This document shows, piece by piece, positions 10,860-23,300 of a DNA stretch of 64,000 bases. The notes beneath the pieces are model-generated. The model saw nothing but the letters and a program-made list of their open reading frames with translations. It was not told where the DNA came from and ran no database searches. Every line of letters begins with the position of its first letter. Position 1 is the stretch's first letter. The position numbers were made by a program, and so were the translations under genes. The DNA is from Trebouxia sp. TZW2008 (Eukaryota > Chlorophyta > Trebouxiophyceae > Trebouxiales > Trebouxiaceae), in the NCBI GenBank assembly GCA_002118135.1, contig BDIU01000068.1, positions 1-64,000 of the forward strand. Reading direction: 5' to 3'.

Positions 10860-13800
10860 ATGTCGCGCAATCCAGCCACAGGCGCTATGACAACAGCAGG
10901 GGCAGCCCAATTGAACCCAGCTAGCCCAGACACTCCTGGCCTAACAAGCAGCAGAGGCCGTCTGGTAAAACCCAAGGTGTGGGATGACGGCACTGAAGCT
11001 GTGCCAGCTGTAGGTCAGTCCCTGTACACGGCTTCTGCATCAATGCTGTGCAGACACATGACCGTGGCATCATGTTGCAACTTGCATGCACCCTCAGCCT
11101 GGCTGGCTGGCTGACAACATTTAGCTAGTCTGACCCATGTGCCTGACTCTGTACGTTATTCACAACCCCTGATCAAGCCCAACATGTGGGAGGATGGCAC
11201 AAAATCTGTGCGAGCTATAGGTCAGTCCCTGTACGCGGCTTCTGCATCAATGCTATCCAGACACGTCACAGTTGCATGCACCCTCAGCCTGGCTGGCTGA
11301 CAGACGACATGTAGCTAGTCAAACCCATTCACCTGACTCTGCATGTTATTCACACCCCCTGATCAAACCCAAGGTGTGGAATGATGGCACAGAAGCTGTA
11401 GGTCAGTCCCTGTACACGGCTTCTGCATCAAAGCTGTGCAAACATGTCACAGTTGCATGCACTCTCAGCCTGGCTGGCTGGCAACATCTGACTAGTCTAA
11501 TTCATGTACCTGACTCTACATGCTACTCACAATCCCTGGTCAAGCCCAAGTTGTGGAACAGAAGCTGTGCCAGCTGTAGGTCAGTACTTCTCAATGCTGA
11601 TGCTTTCTAAACAAATTCTATCACCCAGCTAGGTGCAACAGAAGCCACAGACTTTCTCAACCTCTCAGCGGATATTCCTGTGCATTGATGCACTGTCATA
11701 CCCCTAGCAGGATGAGTAAATCTCATCAGCAGTTGTGTGCTGATTAGGATGATGGCAATGATGACTGCCTTTCATGACTTCACTCAGGCTACCTTTGCTT
11801 GAAACGGAAATTAGGGGTTGCCACAATGTGCTTGCTGCAGCATGGCAGTTGCTGCACGCAAGGCTGTGCTGATTTCTGCAGGACATGACACGATTGCATG
11901 TACCCACAGCCAACCTGTTTGGGTGCTGACTGATTACTCACGACTTGAATGCAGCATGAGTCAGCTATAGTGACTTCTTGTTGTAACGACTGCTTTGTTC
12001 ACCATCAAAATTGTCCTTGACCTTTTCGAGAGCTTTTTGATCAATTTGCCTGCTGCAGCTAGGCATTTCCATTAAATTTCTTTGGTTTTGAAGGGTTCAG
12101 AGGGCAACTGAAGCCTGCAGCAAAGGAGGAGGAAAAGGAAAGGGAGATTGAGTCAGACAAGCATCATTGCATGTACACATGCTGAATTCATAGTCTTGCA
12201 TAATATGGGCAGCAAAGTCGTCAGTGGGATTTGCTGTGTTTTGAAGGGTTCAGAGGGCAACCAAAGCCTGCAGCAAAAGAGAAAGAGAGGGAAAGAGAGA
12301 AAGAGCGGGAAAAGGATAAGGAAAAGGAGCCTGCTCAAAGCGAGTCAAGCCATGAGCTTTCTCAGCAGCCAAAGACAGAGCGAGCCAAATGGTGAGACAC
12401 TGTAAGCTTCGCTGCAGTCAGCAGTAATGCGTGTGTAGTGCTGTGTGGAAACATTTGATGTGTGCAGGACAACCTGCCCAGGCACTGAGGGTTGTGCTGT
12501 TGCATTTGTGTTGTATGATGATATGTTTTGTATCTCATGTGCATACCAAAGCTGCATGCAGCAAATTGCTGACAGGCATCACTTCATTAGAGGACATACA
12601 GACATGACATACTCAGAATGCTGAACTGCTGCCATGCAGTGTGTTTGGGAAGTACATGTCACAAAGCCAAACAGGCAGCATCTGCATGCAATTCTTGTCA
12701 AGTTCAAATTCAGCCACTGAGTCATTGCTTGATCGCTGTCGTAGGCGGCCAGCCTATGCGAACAGCCTAGCCAAGCGCGGCAGTGTGCCTATCCGCGACG
12801 AGACCGGCCGCTTCATCGGCGTCCGTCCCAAGACGGCAGCCGAGCGGCTGCAGCGGCAAACCATGGGCAGCGGCGGAATCTTCAAGAGCGCGGCCGTGCA
12901 GGTGCTTAGACTGGAACGCCGGCTTATGTCCACAGGTGAGCCACACCCTTCCTGCTGGCCTGACTGGGTGATGCAGATGAGGTTTGGAAGCCAGATCATG
13001 CTGTGGCAGTACTTCCAATACCTGCTTCTTGGGGTGAGTTCTGCTGGCCAGCTCACTTGTCACTCATCTCGCTTGTTGTCTGGTCTTTGCACTGTCTATT
13101 TGCATGCACAGGCTCACTAGGTTCTCCACCTTTGCTAACTTTTGCTTGTTGACAAGTGAGCCACCTTTGGAAGTGCAACCTGCTCACAGAGCCAGTAACA
13201 CTGGAGCCTGGAGCTCTCATCACTTGCCTGTCTGACAGCGTGATCATGTCTTGCAGGCGATATTGCAAAGGTTGCATTGCAGCGTGGCCTGATCAAGTGT
13301 CAAGGCAAAACACCCGAGGCCACCATGGCTTCAGCCTTGTACACAGATGTCAAGCGCAAGGAGGGCCATTCCATCTTCATTAGGCCCCATGAGGGGCTGT
13401 TTGGGCTCAGAGAATGGGCTGACAAGGGACTGGTGTTCAAGGTGATAACAGCATCAAGTCCGCATGTTCAGCCTTTTGGACAGCTTTCTGACAGCTTGCC
13501 AGTAGCTTTACATCAGCCATTCAGTTTTGCCCATTGTGGTCATGACAGCAGCATTGTGCAGTTGATCCTCATGAGCTGAGAATTGCAGCTCATGAGGAGT
13601 GCAGCTCAATCTCAGCTCAAGCAGAAGGCCATTCCCACAAAGGTGCAAGGGCTTTGAATGGTTGACTTATGCAAATTGCAACTATTTGCTGCATTTGTTC
13701 AGCTTGCCTTGCAGTGTTTGACAGTACCAACCATCAGCATGAATCTTGACATAGGGCAAAGCTGTAACATGGTCTGTACCCTCATGCTCTGTGTTTGAAC

Positions 13801-16800
13801 GTTCAGGACCAATCGGATTTTGCCAAGATTTGGCAAGACACCATGTACAATTGCTGGACCTGTGCTAGCAGTGAGCATCATTGTTGCTGTTGCTGTTGCT
13901 GCAGGTGATGGAAGATGATGAACACTATGTGGATGACCCCAAGAACCCTCAGTTCCAGCATCATGGGGGCGAGTATGCCTATCAGGGGGGCAACAGTGGG
14001 GGCGACTTTGCGGGAGAGGGCTTCCAGGGAGACCATGAAGGCTATGAAGCTTCAGGTGATTGTCATGTACAGTATTTTCTTGACAAGACAACTGCACTTG
14101 TTCCCAAAATCACAGGTCAATACTGAGAAGCATCAGTGCAGACGGAATGCAGTGAGTTGCTCCCAGCTGTGCCTCTGGCAATGGCAATATCCTACCATTG
14201 CACGTGCCTAGATCGACAGGTTGTTGTACAATACACCATGCCTTCCGCTGACAATCTTCTTGTTCAAGCCTGTGCATTTGTTTTGGAAGATTCTCATGGT
14301 TAATTTGTGTGTGTAGCTGGTGACATATATTAGTCTGAAAGCCAGCGTTGTTTTTGTGAAAAAGGCGTTTGGGACAATGATGTGGACATGCACAAGCAGT
14401 ACCAAGATTGCTTAGCCTTATTTGGAATTTCTCACGTGTATGTTGTACTTTGGTGTCTGTGCAGATGGTGACATATATGGGTCTGAGGGTCAGTACCACC
14501 GCTACGAGGAAGGTGACTGGGACGATGATATGGAATTGGATGAGCAATACCAAGATGTCTCCTCAGGCCAAGTCTACCCCAGAGGTAGATCTGGCCGCAG
14601 CTTTGGCGCAGACAGATATAGCGGTGACAACATGGGCGGTCATGATGATGACGCTTACGTCACCCCTGAAACCACTGCACCGCTTCAAGCTGCAGACCAG
14701 GTGACACTTCTTCATCAGCTACTGGTGTTGTTTGGTCACATAGAGATCCCCTCTGTACGTTGTCAACAGCTGCAGCATGATCCTACTGTATAGCATTGTG
14801 AATATAATGAAGCATTTGCGCGGATAAATACGACAGTGACAACATGGGCGGTTTTGATGATGCTTATGTCACCCCTGAAATTACTGCATTGCTACAAGCC
14901 ACAGAACAGGTGATGCTTCTTCCTGACCTTGTTGGGTCTGTGCAGCCATAGCTATCTTTCTTGTGAAATGGCGATCATCCCCAGCACACTTCTTGTTCAG
15001 GCCAACAGCAGTACATCACACTCAATCTTCGACGCTTTGCCTGAAGTCTTGCAAAATCAATTGCTTGTCTGCTTAGCGGTTGTCAAGTGAATGCTGTAGA
15101 CAAGCACATTGCGTGCAAGAAGATCTTCGCGTGGCAAAACTCATCAAAGATGGTACTTGACTCATTGCGGCTGGCCAAAGCGCGTAATATCTCTCTTTCT
15201 CTTACGTAGCATTGGCGCCGTTCCGCAAGCATTCATGTCTGCTTTGCTTCCCTGATTTTGTTGTCTGTTTCTTCAAAGTGTAGACTTTCTGAGCCAATGC
15301 AGGAGACACCACAGGATGCAGTGAGTGGGGCCAGACCAGGGTCAGCAGCCCGCTCAGGAGGGCGGTCAGGGGGGCGGTCGGGGGGTCAGGCCAGATCAGC
15401 GGGGGGTGCCCACCAGGCTGACAGCCGCATGTCACCTGCCACTGATGAAGAGAACAGCAACATCATGCTGCTGCTAGATGCTGCTGAAGAGTTGCATAAG
15501 ACTGCGTCACATGATGGGCCAGAGCCCTCGACTGCTGCCACTCATGGTATGACTCTTCTTTAGCTGTCTGCATTGTCCTGGCCTCTTCTGCAGCCTTCTG
15601 CCCATGTTGACGTTACCTCTTCTTCAGCTATGTGTTTTGTCCTTGCTTCTTCATCTGTGTCTTGCTGCTACTGGATGCTGCTGAAGAGTTGCATAAGACT
15701 GCCTCACATGACGACCCTGAGCCTTCCACTGCTGCCACTCATGGCATGCCTCTTCTTGAGCTGCATCCTTGCCCCTTCCTCAGCTGTCTGTACCATTTTG
15801 GACTCTTTTCCAGTGCTTTGCTGCTGCTAGATGCTGCTGAAGAGTTGCATAAGACTGCCTCACATGATGGCCCTGAGCCTTCCACTGCTGCTACTCATGG
15901 TATGCCTCTTCTTCAGCTGCACTGTATGCATCAAATAGTACATCCAGGACTTTGCTCAAGTCACCCAACAGCCTTGTTCAAGCAGCACCTAGGCACTGTC
16001 AGAGATGAAGACTGTCTCATCAACACTCCACATCCAGCAGATAACATGTCCATGTTATGTTTCCCACAACCAGACAACAGCACTGTCCTACAGCTTTGTC
16101 AAACATCAGATGCACGCAGTATTGCAAACACTGAGCCTTTGGCTCTGTTAGGCGTCATGTGCAGGTTGTGTCACAAGCGCTACAGATGTGACGCTGGCTG
16201 ACAAAAAGTCAGCACTGGTATCATGTGCAGGCGGCATCACAAGCGCTGAGCCTCATGAAAGGCAAAGGGACAATCCTGCCTACCCATCCAAGCAGCGCAG
16301 GCTGACTAAGGAGCACTTGACCCCCAAGGCGGGGCCTAGGGGCAACCTCAGGGGGGGTCCAGGCAGGGGCGGCACCAGGGGTCCTGGCACCCGTGGCAAA
16401 GCCAAGATGCTGGCAGATGAAAGTAGATTCTCCCGGCCTCACCCTCTTCAGGTACTTGGTTTTGCTTCACAGTCTCAGGGCAATACTGCATGCCCAAGTC
16501 ACATCAAACGTGCCAGATCAAAATATGCCATTGTTCTGCATACGGCACTGATTCTGACATGCAAGGGCCGGGCCCGTTATGGAGCAGCCCCCACCTGCCC
16601 TGCACCACCATGCCTCTTTCCCAGAGACTGTTACTCAATTGCAGATCGATGTTCAGCTCACTGAGACTATGAGGATCGCTGCATGCAGGCACCAGACAGT
16701 AACAAGTTCAGGGCAGGCACAGACGCTGCAGCAAGGGCAGGGCCGATCATGGAACAGCCTCCGCCTGCCCTGCCCCACCACGCCTCCTTCCCAGAGACTG

Positions 16801-19315
16801 CTGCTGAGCTGGTACTGGACCTCACTGTGGAAGGTCACAATGCAGGTATGGTACCACAAATTGCTTGTTCTCTTTGGGACGGTGCTCATGCTGGGCAAAG
16901 ACACATCAATTTACCATTACCACAAGCAGCATCAATCCTTGCCATGACTGCTGCTGAACTAGTGTTGGACCTCACTGTGGACGGCCACGATGCCAGTGAT
17001 ACAGTGTTGCAGTGTGTGGCTAGTCCAATGCATGAGGTCAGCTGAACTGTGGCCCATGCACGCAGCTGTTTCACTGTGACGTTCCAACAAAGGTCATTGT
17101 GACAGCTGTCTGCCTGTACAAGCAATGTAAAGCACGTGCTCTGTTGCATGCAGGCAGCTCATCTACGGCACACACAGGTTTTGGGGACAGGGCATCTACA
17201 GGCGGCCCTGACCAAGTCAACATTCTCAACCTGCCCCTGCCAGACTTTGAGTCCATGTCAGGTGAGGCACCCATGCAGCCATGTGGCATCTACATCATTG
17301 AGGTTTGTTTGATGAGTCAGTCACTCCCACGATCATTGATGCTGAACAAGCACAGCAGCAGCCTTTGACTGCATGTGCCTTTGATGTTTGCAACTTGACT
17401 TCCCATCATCTGCTTGTGCCCATGAGTGTGTCATCAGGCGTCACACTTGTAATGCTTTGCTGTGCTTGTGCACGTCTTCACAATGCAGCACGGTCTCTTT
17501 TGATCATGCAGTTCTTGGCATGATGCGTATGCAAAGGATGTGTGTCCTTTGGTGGGAAGCAAGGTCAATAAGCAGACGGACATCTCGAGAAGCTGCATCT
17601 GCTCTGTTTCCTGACTTAAGTGACTCAATTCTGAAGTTGTTCATTGATGCATGAGCTGACTGATGAAATGACTTGTGCATTGACTTACCATCCACTCTTT
17701 GTGAAGCTCATCTGCTGACATAGTCCCCCATGTGCACAGGCACCAGCGCAAACTACCCTGAGGAGCGTCCAGAGGACATGGATCCTTCAGAGCCTGATGG
17801 GATTACCTCGCCCCCCACCGCCCGCCCCAGCCTACCCCCCCACATGGCCCCCCCAGGCTCTGTCACCAAAGGCCGCCTGCAGAGCCTTGAGCAAAACCTG
17901 CTCATCTTGGAACGCAACTATGGAGCCACTCACCCACAGGTATGGCTTCTAAGCATGTTAGCTCTGACCGCAATTTCAGCTTGTATATGCGTTGTGACTG
18001 GATGCTGCAATTCATGTTCAAGCTTCGGCCATCAACACATGAAGCGTAGCCAGTAGCTGTCTATGCATAGCTCGAGTGTTGGTTTTGTTCATCAAGGAAT
18101 GTATAGCTGGAGTCAACTCCCACAAGTCTGTGTGCCTGCAAGCAATAGTAGGCACACAGCCTTGTGGGAGTCTATTCAAATGGTCGGCAAGCTGCATCGA
18201 CTGTAATGCAAGCCCTGGCTGTTGACGCTGTGCAGATTGGCAAAGCGTGGGTGCTGCTGAGCAAGATCTACCAAAGCTACCACGTACTGGCTATCAAAAG
18301 CTTTGCATGCATTGGACCCTTGTTGCATCAGATGCCTTGAAAGGCTTGCTCGCGGCCCAACTCTGAATGCGATCTTCACGCTGACTCACCCCCTGACTGT
18401 TGTTGCTGTATAGGTTGGCAAAGCATGGCTGCTGCTGAGCAAGATATACCAGAGCAGCCCCGCCCCAGCCAGCCAGCTCATGGCAGAAGCAGCCCTAGTC
18501 AGGTCCTGGGAGGTTTACGCCTTATGCCAGGGTGCGGCACAACCTGAGGACCTGACCCCTGCAACCGTCCAGAGCTTCAGTCACCTGCTGGAGAAGATTC
18601 AGCGCAACCCAGACAAGATGGTGGGGGTTCACATGGTGAGCACGCACCAAACGCTGCAGCAGCAGCATCAGGCTGTGCAACATCAGCGTCTGCTGCAGCA
18701 GCAGCAGCAACTGCAGATGCAGCAGCTGCAGCAGCTGCGGCAGCAGCAGCAGCAGATGCAACTGCAGCAGCAGTTGCAGCGGCTGCAACCCCAGCCGCCG
18801 CCGGTAGGGTCTGCAGCAGCAGCAGCTGCTGCTGCTGCTTACAGCCCATCTGCTGCAACTCCCTTACAGCAGCAGCAAGCACAAGCTGCACAGACACAAC
18901 TGCATCAGGCTCAGTTGCACGCTCATGCTCAAGCGCAGCTGCATCAGCAGGCGCAGCCACAGGGGCAGGGCCAGGGGCAAGGGCAAGGGCAGGTGCAGGG
19001 CACTTCTGGGATGTATGGGGCAAGGCAGTGGCCGGCTGCCTATGCACCCGGGGCAGGGCAGTCCAGTACGGCCTTCAGCCCTCAGCCCAGCCTTCATCAG
19101 CAACTGTCTGCTCAGCTGCATCAGCAGCAGCGGCAGCAGCAGCAGCAGCAGCAGTATGTGCCAATGCAACAGCAGCAACAGCAGGCGTTGGCACAGTATC
19201 AACAGTCACAACCTCAGCAACAGCAACAGCAACAGCAGCAGCAGCAGCAGTCAAATTTGGCAACTAGTGTCCCAGTCAGTAATTGTAGTAACACTGACGT
19301 TCAAGGTGCGTTAGG

Positions 19316-19322
<7 letters not shown>
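10860..19322 (+). CDS. HARE-HTH (HB1/ASXL-type) domain nuclear protein with Gln-rich C terminus
   Basis: Exons: 10855..11013, 12256..12391, 12745..12935, 13257..13441, 13905..14055, 14465..14700, 15303..15546, 16231..16451, about 16707..16845, 17154..17261, 17740..17939 and 18414..19322, giving about 957 residues from ATG 10860. An upstream mini-exon (ATG 10324..10351) would also join in phase. A Lys/Glu/Arg-rich stretch is followed by a HARE-HTH domain across exons 12745 and 13257, with GKTPEATMASALYTDVKR and IRPHEGLFGLREW. This winged-helix-like fold occurs in ASXL/HB1 proteins and bacterial RNA polymerase delta, and is proposed to bind DNA. Acidic and Gly-rich segments, a TPR-like helical pair (ILERNYGATHPQ, VGKAWLLLSKIYQ) and a long poly-Gln tail follow. 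It is probably a chromatin or transcription factor. The 16707 exon boundary is the weakest. The stop is TAG, and the same frame continues beyond it. Confidence 0.75.
11140..11600 (+). repeat. Three tandem copies of the 10855 exon end plus donor
   Basis: Copies of the exon end (aaacccaaggtgtggaatga and on) with the tag/gtcagtcc donor and about 130 bases of following intron recur near 11172, 11363 and 11540, after the real one near 10965. Spacings are roughly 208, 192 and 177 bases. Each copy keeps a donor-like gtcag, so decoy splicing is possible. They lie downstream, as expected for donor-side duplications. Confidence 0.8.
12087..12150 (+). repeat. Upstream copy of the Lys/Glu-rich exon start
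   Basis: ttttgaagggttcagagggc occurs at about 12087 and again near 12239, just before the real exon at 12256. The upstream copy has the same cagag acceptor and stays open as GQLKPAAKEEEKEREIE, so it could still serve as an alternative exon if a donor exists downstream. Confidence 0.7.
14826..14909 (+). repeat. Downstream relic of the 14465..14700 exon end
   Basis: Reads YDSDNMGGFDDAYVTPEI against the real YSGDNMGGHDDDAYVTPET, then a gtgatg donor-like site. It is an intron-resident copy of exon end plus donor. Confidence 0.8.
15672..15905 (+). repeat. Two downstream relics of the 15303..15546 exon end
   Basis: LLDAAEELHKTASHD and PEPSTAATHG are encoded by the real exon and again at about 15672..15746 and 15828..15902, each followed by gtatgc-type donors (catggcatgcc in one, catggtatgcc in the other). 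Period is about 155 bases. Confidence 0.85.
16155..17010 (+). repeat. Relics flanking the 16231 and 16707 exons
   Basis: A partial copy of the 16231 acceptor and exon start (tcatgtgcaggttgtgtcac) lies at about 16155..16190. Partial copies of the 16707..16845 exon lie upstream near 16560..16650 (ggagcagcccccacctgccc and on) and downstream near 16945..16996 (TAAELVLDLTVDGHDA). They make the boundaries of this exon hard to fix. Confidence 0.6.
18116..18171. repeat. 22-bp inverted repeat with 12-nt loop
   Basis: Arms actcccacaagtctgtgtgc (18116 on) and the matching arm at 18150..18171 pair over 22 bases with one mismatch around a 12-base loop. It sits in an intron of the HARE-HTH gene. It could be a small hairpin RNA precursor, a MITE remnant or chance structure. 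Confidence 0.6.
18225..18290 (+). repeat. Upstream relic of the 18414 exon start
   Basis: IGKAWVLLSKIYQS is encoded just after a gtgcag acceptor-like site and mirrors VGKAWLLLSKIYQS of the real exon at 18414. It is an echo of the acceptor side. Confidence 0.8.
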
Positions 19323-19368
<46 letters not shown>

Positions 19369-19511
19369 CATTGCAACAGCAACGGCCAGTGTCTAGTGTG
19401 TCTGCATGTCAGTCTGCGGCCACTGGCATGACTTTCCCACAACAGCAGCCGCAGCAGCAATCAGCAAACGCCCAAGGGGCGCAAGCTCAGCCATCATCCA
19501 GTGTAGTGTAG
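19323..19511 (+). other. Open Gln-rich extension beyond the TAG stop
   Basis: The codon TAG at 19320..19322 is followed, in the same frame, by 15 CAG codons (19323..19367) and then by 47 more Gln/Ser/Ala-rich codons up to TAG at 19509..19511. Composition matches the preceding poly-Gln tail, so the coding region once ran, or still runs, about 62 residues further. Confidence 0.7.
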
Positions 19512-20318
19512 CCAGTAGGCCAACGGCTAGTGTGTCTAGTACCTGTCTTGCATGTCGAAGGTGTACATGTATAGCTAGGAGTGAACAGCTAATGTCAAGT
19601 GCGTCAAGTCATGCACGCTTCAGTGAGTGTGCCAAGCATAAAATTCATGCAGAGTCCTAGTCAAAGTCATCCACTTGCAGTTGGGTGGTTTACAATATGT
19701 TGTGTGAACGATTTGTTTGACAAGGTTCATCTGCCCACTGCAACGGCCCGTAGTACAAAGAAAGGTGCTGAACGACCCTGGACATGCTGCTGCGAAATGT
19801 GCGATTTCTTTGCAAACAAGTCGCTTGACAGGAAGCATCTTGATACAGCGCTAGAGACAAAGCGTACCGCAGCACAGCACTGCTGTGGGTTGTTCTTTGC
19901 GAGCGTCTGCTTCCTGAGCTGCAATTTGCAGCCTGCAAATCAGACATAGGCATCTTAATCATTGCATCCAGAATCCTTGCATGCAACAAGCCTGTGCAGC
20001 ACTGTGCGTGTCAAACCCATTCAACGGCTCCTAGTTGGATATATCTGCACCGCTCTGAAAAGCGCCAACATCTTCGGATTGCACGTCGAGCGCTCGCATC
20101 AACGAATGACCTTAGTTAACGTCTTTCCTGCGCGACTGTCTGGGCTGCATGCATAACATGCCGTGCTGACCTGTTAGCCCGTTGTCTTGCTTTGTCGTTC
20201 CTACGATCTCTTTCCTACCCTTTGTCGTGCAATCGAACCGCATCAGCGCCAAGGAGCAGAAAGTGGCGACAAAGTTGCCAAACGGTCCTTGGAACCGTTG
20301 ACTTGAGTGATCTTGAAG
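19512..20318. other. Intergenic region
   Basis: No supported gene. The left part is probably 3' UTR of the HARE-HTH gene. The right part (20090..20318) should hold the promoter and 5' UTR of the orphan gene starting at 20319. No distinct motif was recognised. Confidence 0.4.
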
Positions 20319-23300
20319 ATGTCAACCCGGGCGCAATTGCTGGCAGGCATCATGCTGTTGATGCATAGTCCGCTGCGTGTTCTCGGAGCGACGACGCCTA
20401 TCAGCCTCTCGATGCAGCAGTATATGCCCAGGTATGGCTCAAGATTTGAATGAGTGGCAAGCAAGGCCATCGCACTTGCGCCGACTGTCATGCAAAGCAA
20501 GACAGCTGAATTAGTGCGCTGTTGTTCAACAGGCCGTCGACCACCACCCAAGCGCAACAACAGAAACCAACATCAGCATTTGAAACCTCTCACCCATTAA
20601 ACCCATCACTCTCGACTACCATCACCTCCGCCCTGCCTACAAATCCTGCATCCCTGTCATCATCTCCTGCTATGGCCAACACCATTCAAGCCAAATCTGC
20701 TGTCTTTGCTGAAGCAGACTTGACACAATCTGACGCACTCAAACTCCAAGACCTGGGGTGGCAACTCGGCAGGAGAGGGTCGCCCGTCACATCGGTGGCT
20801 GAAGCCCTGCAGAGCTCAGATGACCACCTGTCCCAGCTGTCTTCTTCACGGCAAGCCTTACAGAGCTTCTGGGCACGCGTGGCAGATATGTCATGGGTGC
20901 TGGGCTGGCACCCTTGGGCAGTCCTGTACAAGCAGCAACCAACTCCTCAGCAACAGCTCACACACTATAAGCTGTACAAGCCAGCTGCTAAGTCAAACCT
21001 GACTCAAGACTTGCAGCAGGTCTCAGGTACGTGATGACAGCTGTTCATGCCTTTCAGATCGATATCAAAAACGCATACTAGACAGGCTCAACAGCTTCAA
21101 CTAGGTACAGACTTTGGAGCAATCAAGTGTCTGCAGCCATTTTGGTCCTGTGCTAAACGGGCTTAGTGCTGTGCGTTTGACGCAAGTCTGGATACATCAA
21201 TGCTCATCAAATCTACTGCAACAAGCTGTTGTGCTGCAAGCATCTCTCAATTGTAGTGCTCCACCCTCCATATTCAGTAGAAATGGTTCAGGTTAGCACA
21301 GGACCAAACTGGTTGGAGACAGCCAATTACTCCAGTATGTACCTAGCTGAGCCTGCTGAGCCCATCTAACATACGTTATGAATGAATAAATCATTCATGA
21401 CGCTGCTTGCACCTGCATCAGATTTCCGCAGCACAACTGAGTTGTCTGTCGTGCCGTTGCATTGCAGCAGCTCTTGTCATTCATCAAGTTGTCCGACCTG
21501 CAGGCAATGTTATGCAAGAGTCAGATTGACTGTCGTGTTATCATACAGCAGCCGTTCTTGTCATTCATAATTTGTCTGACCTGCAGGCAATGTTGTGTAA
21601 GAGTCAGATTGACTGTCGTGTCATCATATAGCAGCTGTTCTTGCCATTCATAAATTTGTCTGGCCTGCAGGCAATGTTGTGCAAGAGCCAGATTGACTGT
21701 AGGGCCATTTGTTTGCTCTGATTACTCATGTTTTGGTGTATAGGTGATATGCAGCAGCCGGAAAAAGTGGACACCATCAAATTCTCGGACTCTGACCAAA
21801 GTGCTTCCAGCAAACAGAGCATGACTGAAGATGATGACAACTCATTTGCTAGTCAGCTGGTCAGGGGCACCATCAGTGATATCAATGAGCCAGCTGTTGG
21901 CAGTGCAAGCACAAGCTCCACTGCTCAAGACAAGTTAGGTGAGAAACGTGACTGTCGTGTTATGCGCTGGTCAGCTTGTGAGGGGTAGCACCAGTGGTGT
22001 GAGCACGCCAACCACAAGCCTGACTGCTCAAGATGTCTTGGGTGAGACCCTTGCCATCGTAGTTGCAGCAATGTGCCCATGGTCCGGGGCATCAGTGCTG
22101 GTAATGAGCCAGCTGTTGGCAAATCCCAACGAGAATGTCCTCATGTTGAGTGTCCTTATATCAAGAGATTTCTGTACCTGCACCATCTTTGAGCAGTGGA
22201 GCTTGTGCTTGCACATTGCTGCAACTGGGCACCAAGCACTGCATTCTGACTATGGCGGTACTTGTGAGTAAGGACAATTCGATGTAAGGACATTTTCTTA
22301 GTACCCAACGCAATTGTTATATCAAGAGTTTACTGCAATAGTTTCGCTGTCAAGGCAGTGTGTCATCGGCAGGCAGCCTTTCATGGATTTGGTTTTTTTG
22401 GGAAGATTTTCAATTAAAAACGACCCTCTGGGTACTGGATTTGTTCTAAACTGTTTTAAACTAATTTTGGGTCTGTTGCATGTGTGAGTGGTCTACTTTG
22501 GATAGTCATGTATGTGTGCCCCATGCCTGACCAGCGCGAATGTCATCATTTGTAAAGTCGTGACCTCAAGTGTCAAATTTGACCAATGTTTGTGTGTCGG
22601 AGCTTGCACAGTGACTGGCAGCTTGACCGCTACTCAGTTGCCTAAAGTGCTGCCCAGTGTAAGTGAAGGTGCGCTGCATGCACATCATTCTGCGTCTGGC
22701 TTTTTGCATCAAGCCTATTGCAAACACCTGGGTCTCTGTACCCAACGCAGGGTTGACAGAGCAGACTATCTTTTTCACCTGCTAGTTACCGTTGCGCAGT
22801 GGTCCATTGACTCTTTGTGCAAGGCAACAGGACAGGCTTGAGATGTTTCATTGCTGATGCAGGGCTGCGCTACAGTCACACGGAGGTACAGAAGGAGCAG
22901 CCAAGGGGTGAGCAGATGCCCTTCCAGATGGCAATGGGTAAGCGCCATTTGTGTAATTTGCACATGTTTCAGGGCTCCTAGACGTGCCCACTTTCATCGT
23001 TCTTGCATGAATTTCGTCCTTATTGACAACTATTGGCATGCAAGGAGCACTCTCACTTCTCAGCATGCTGACAAGACCATGTCAACTAGCAGAAAATATG
23101 CATGCATCTCAATGTGCACCTGTCAACATGCATTTCAAGTATGCGCCTGTCAACGTGCAATGGAAAACAGCGCCTGCTGTCTGCATGCCCATCTTGAAAG
23201 TCTGCTGATGCTTGTTAAATTCCAAAGTTTTGCGTGATGCTTTGGCATGTGTAGGTCTTGCATGCTGTCGAAGCCAGTGTACCAATCTTTCTTGCACCAC

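Noticed and set aside
18577..19263. Minus-strand Ala- and Leu-rich frames opposite the poly-Gln exon
   Set aside because: They arise only because CAG repeats read as CTG/TGC/GCT on the other strand.
18480..19511. TAG reassigned to glutamine in this organism
   Set aside because: The 532-codon Gln-rich exon of the CCCH gene and all 21 coatomer exons contain no in-frame TAG or TAA, and DUF427 ends naturally at TAA. Standard code is the simpler reading.
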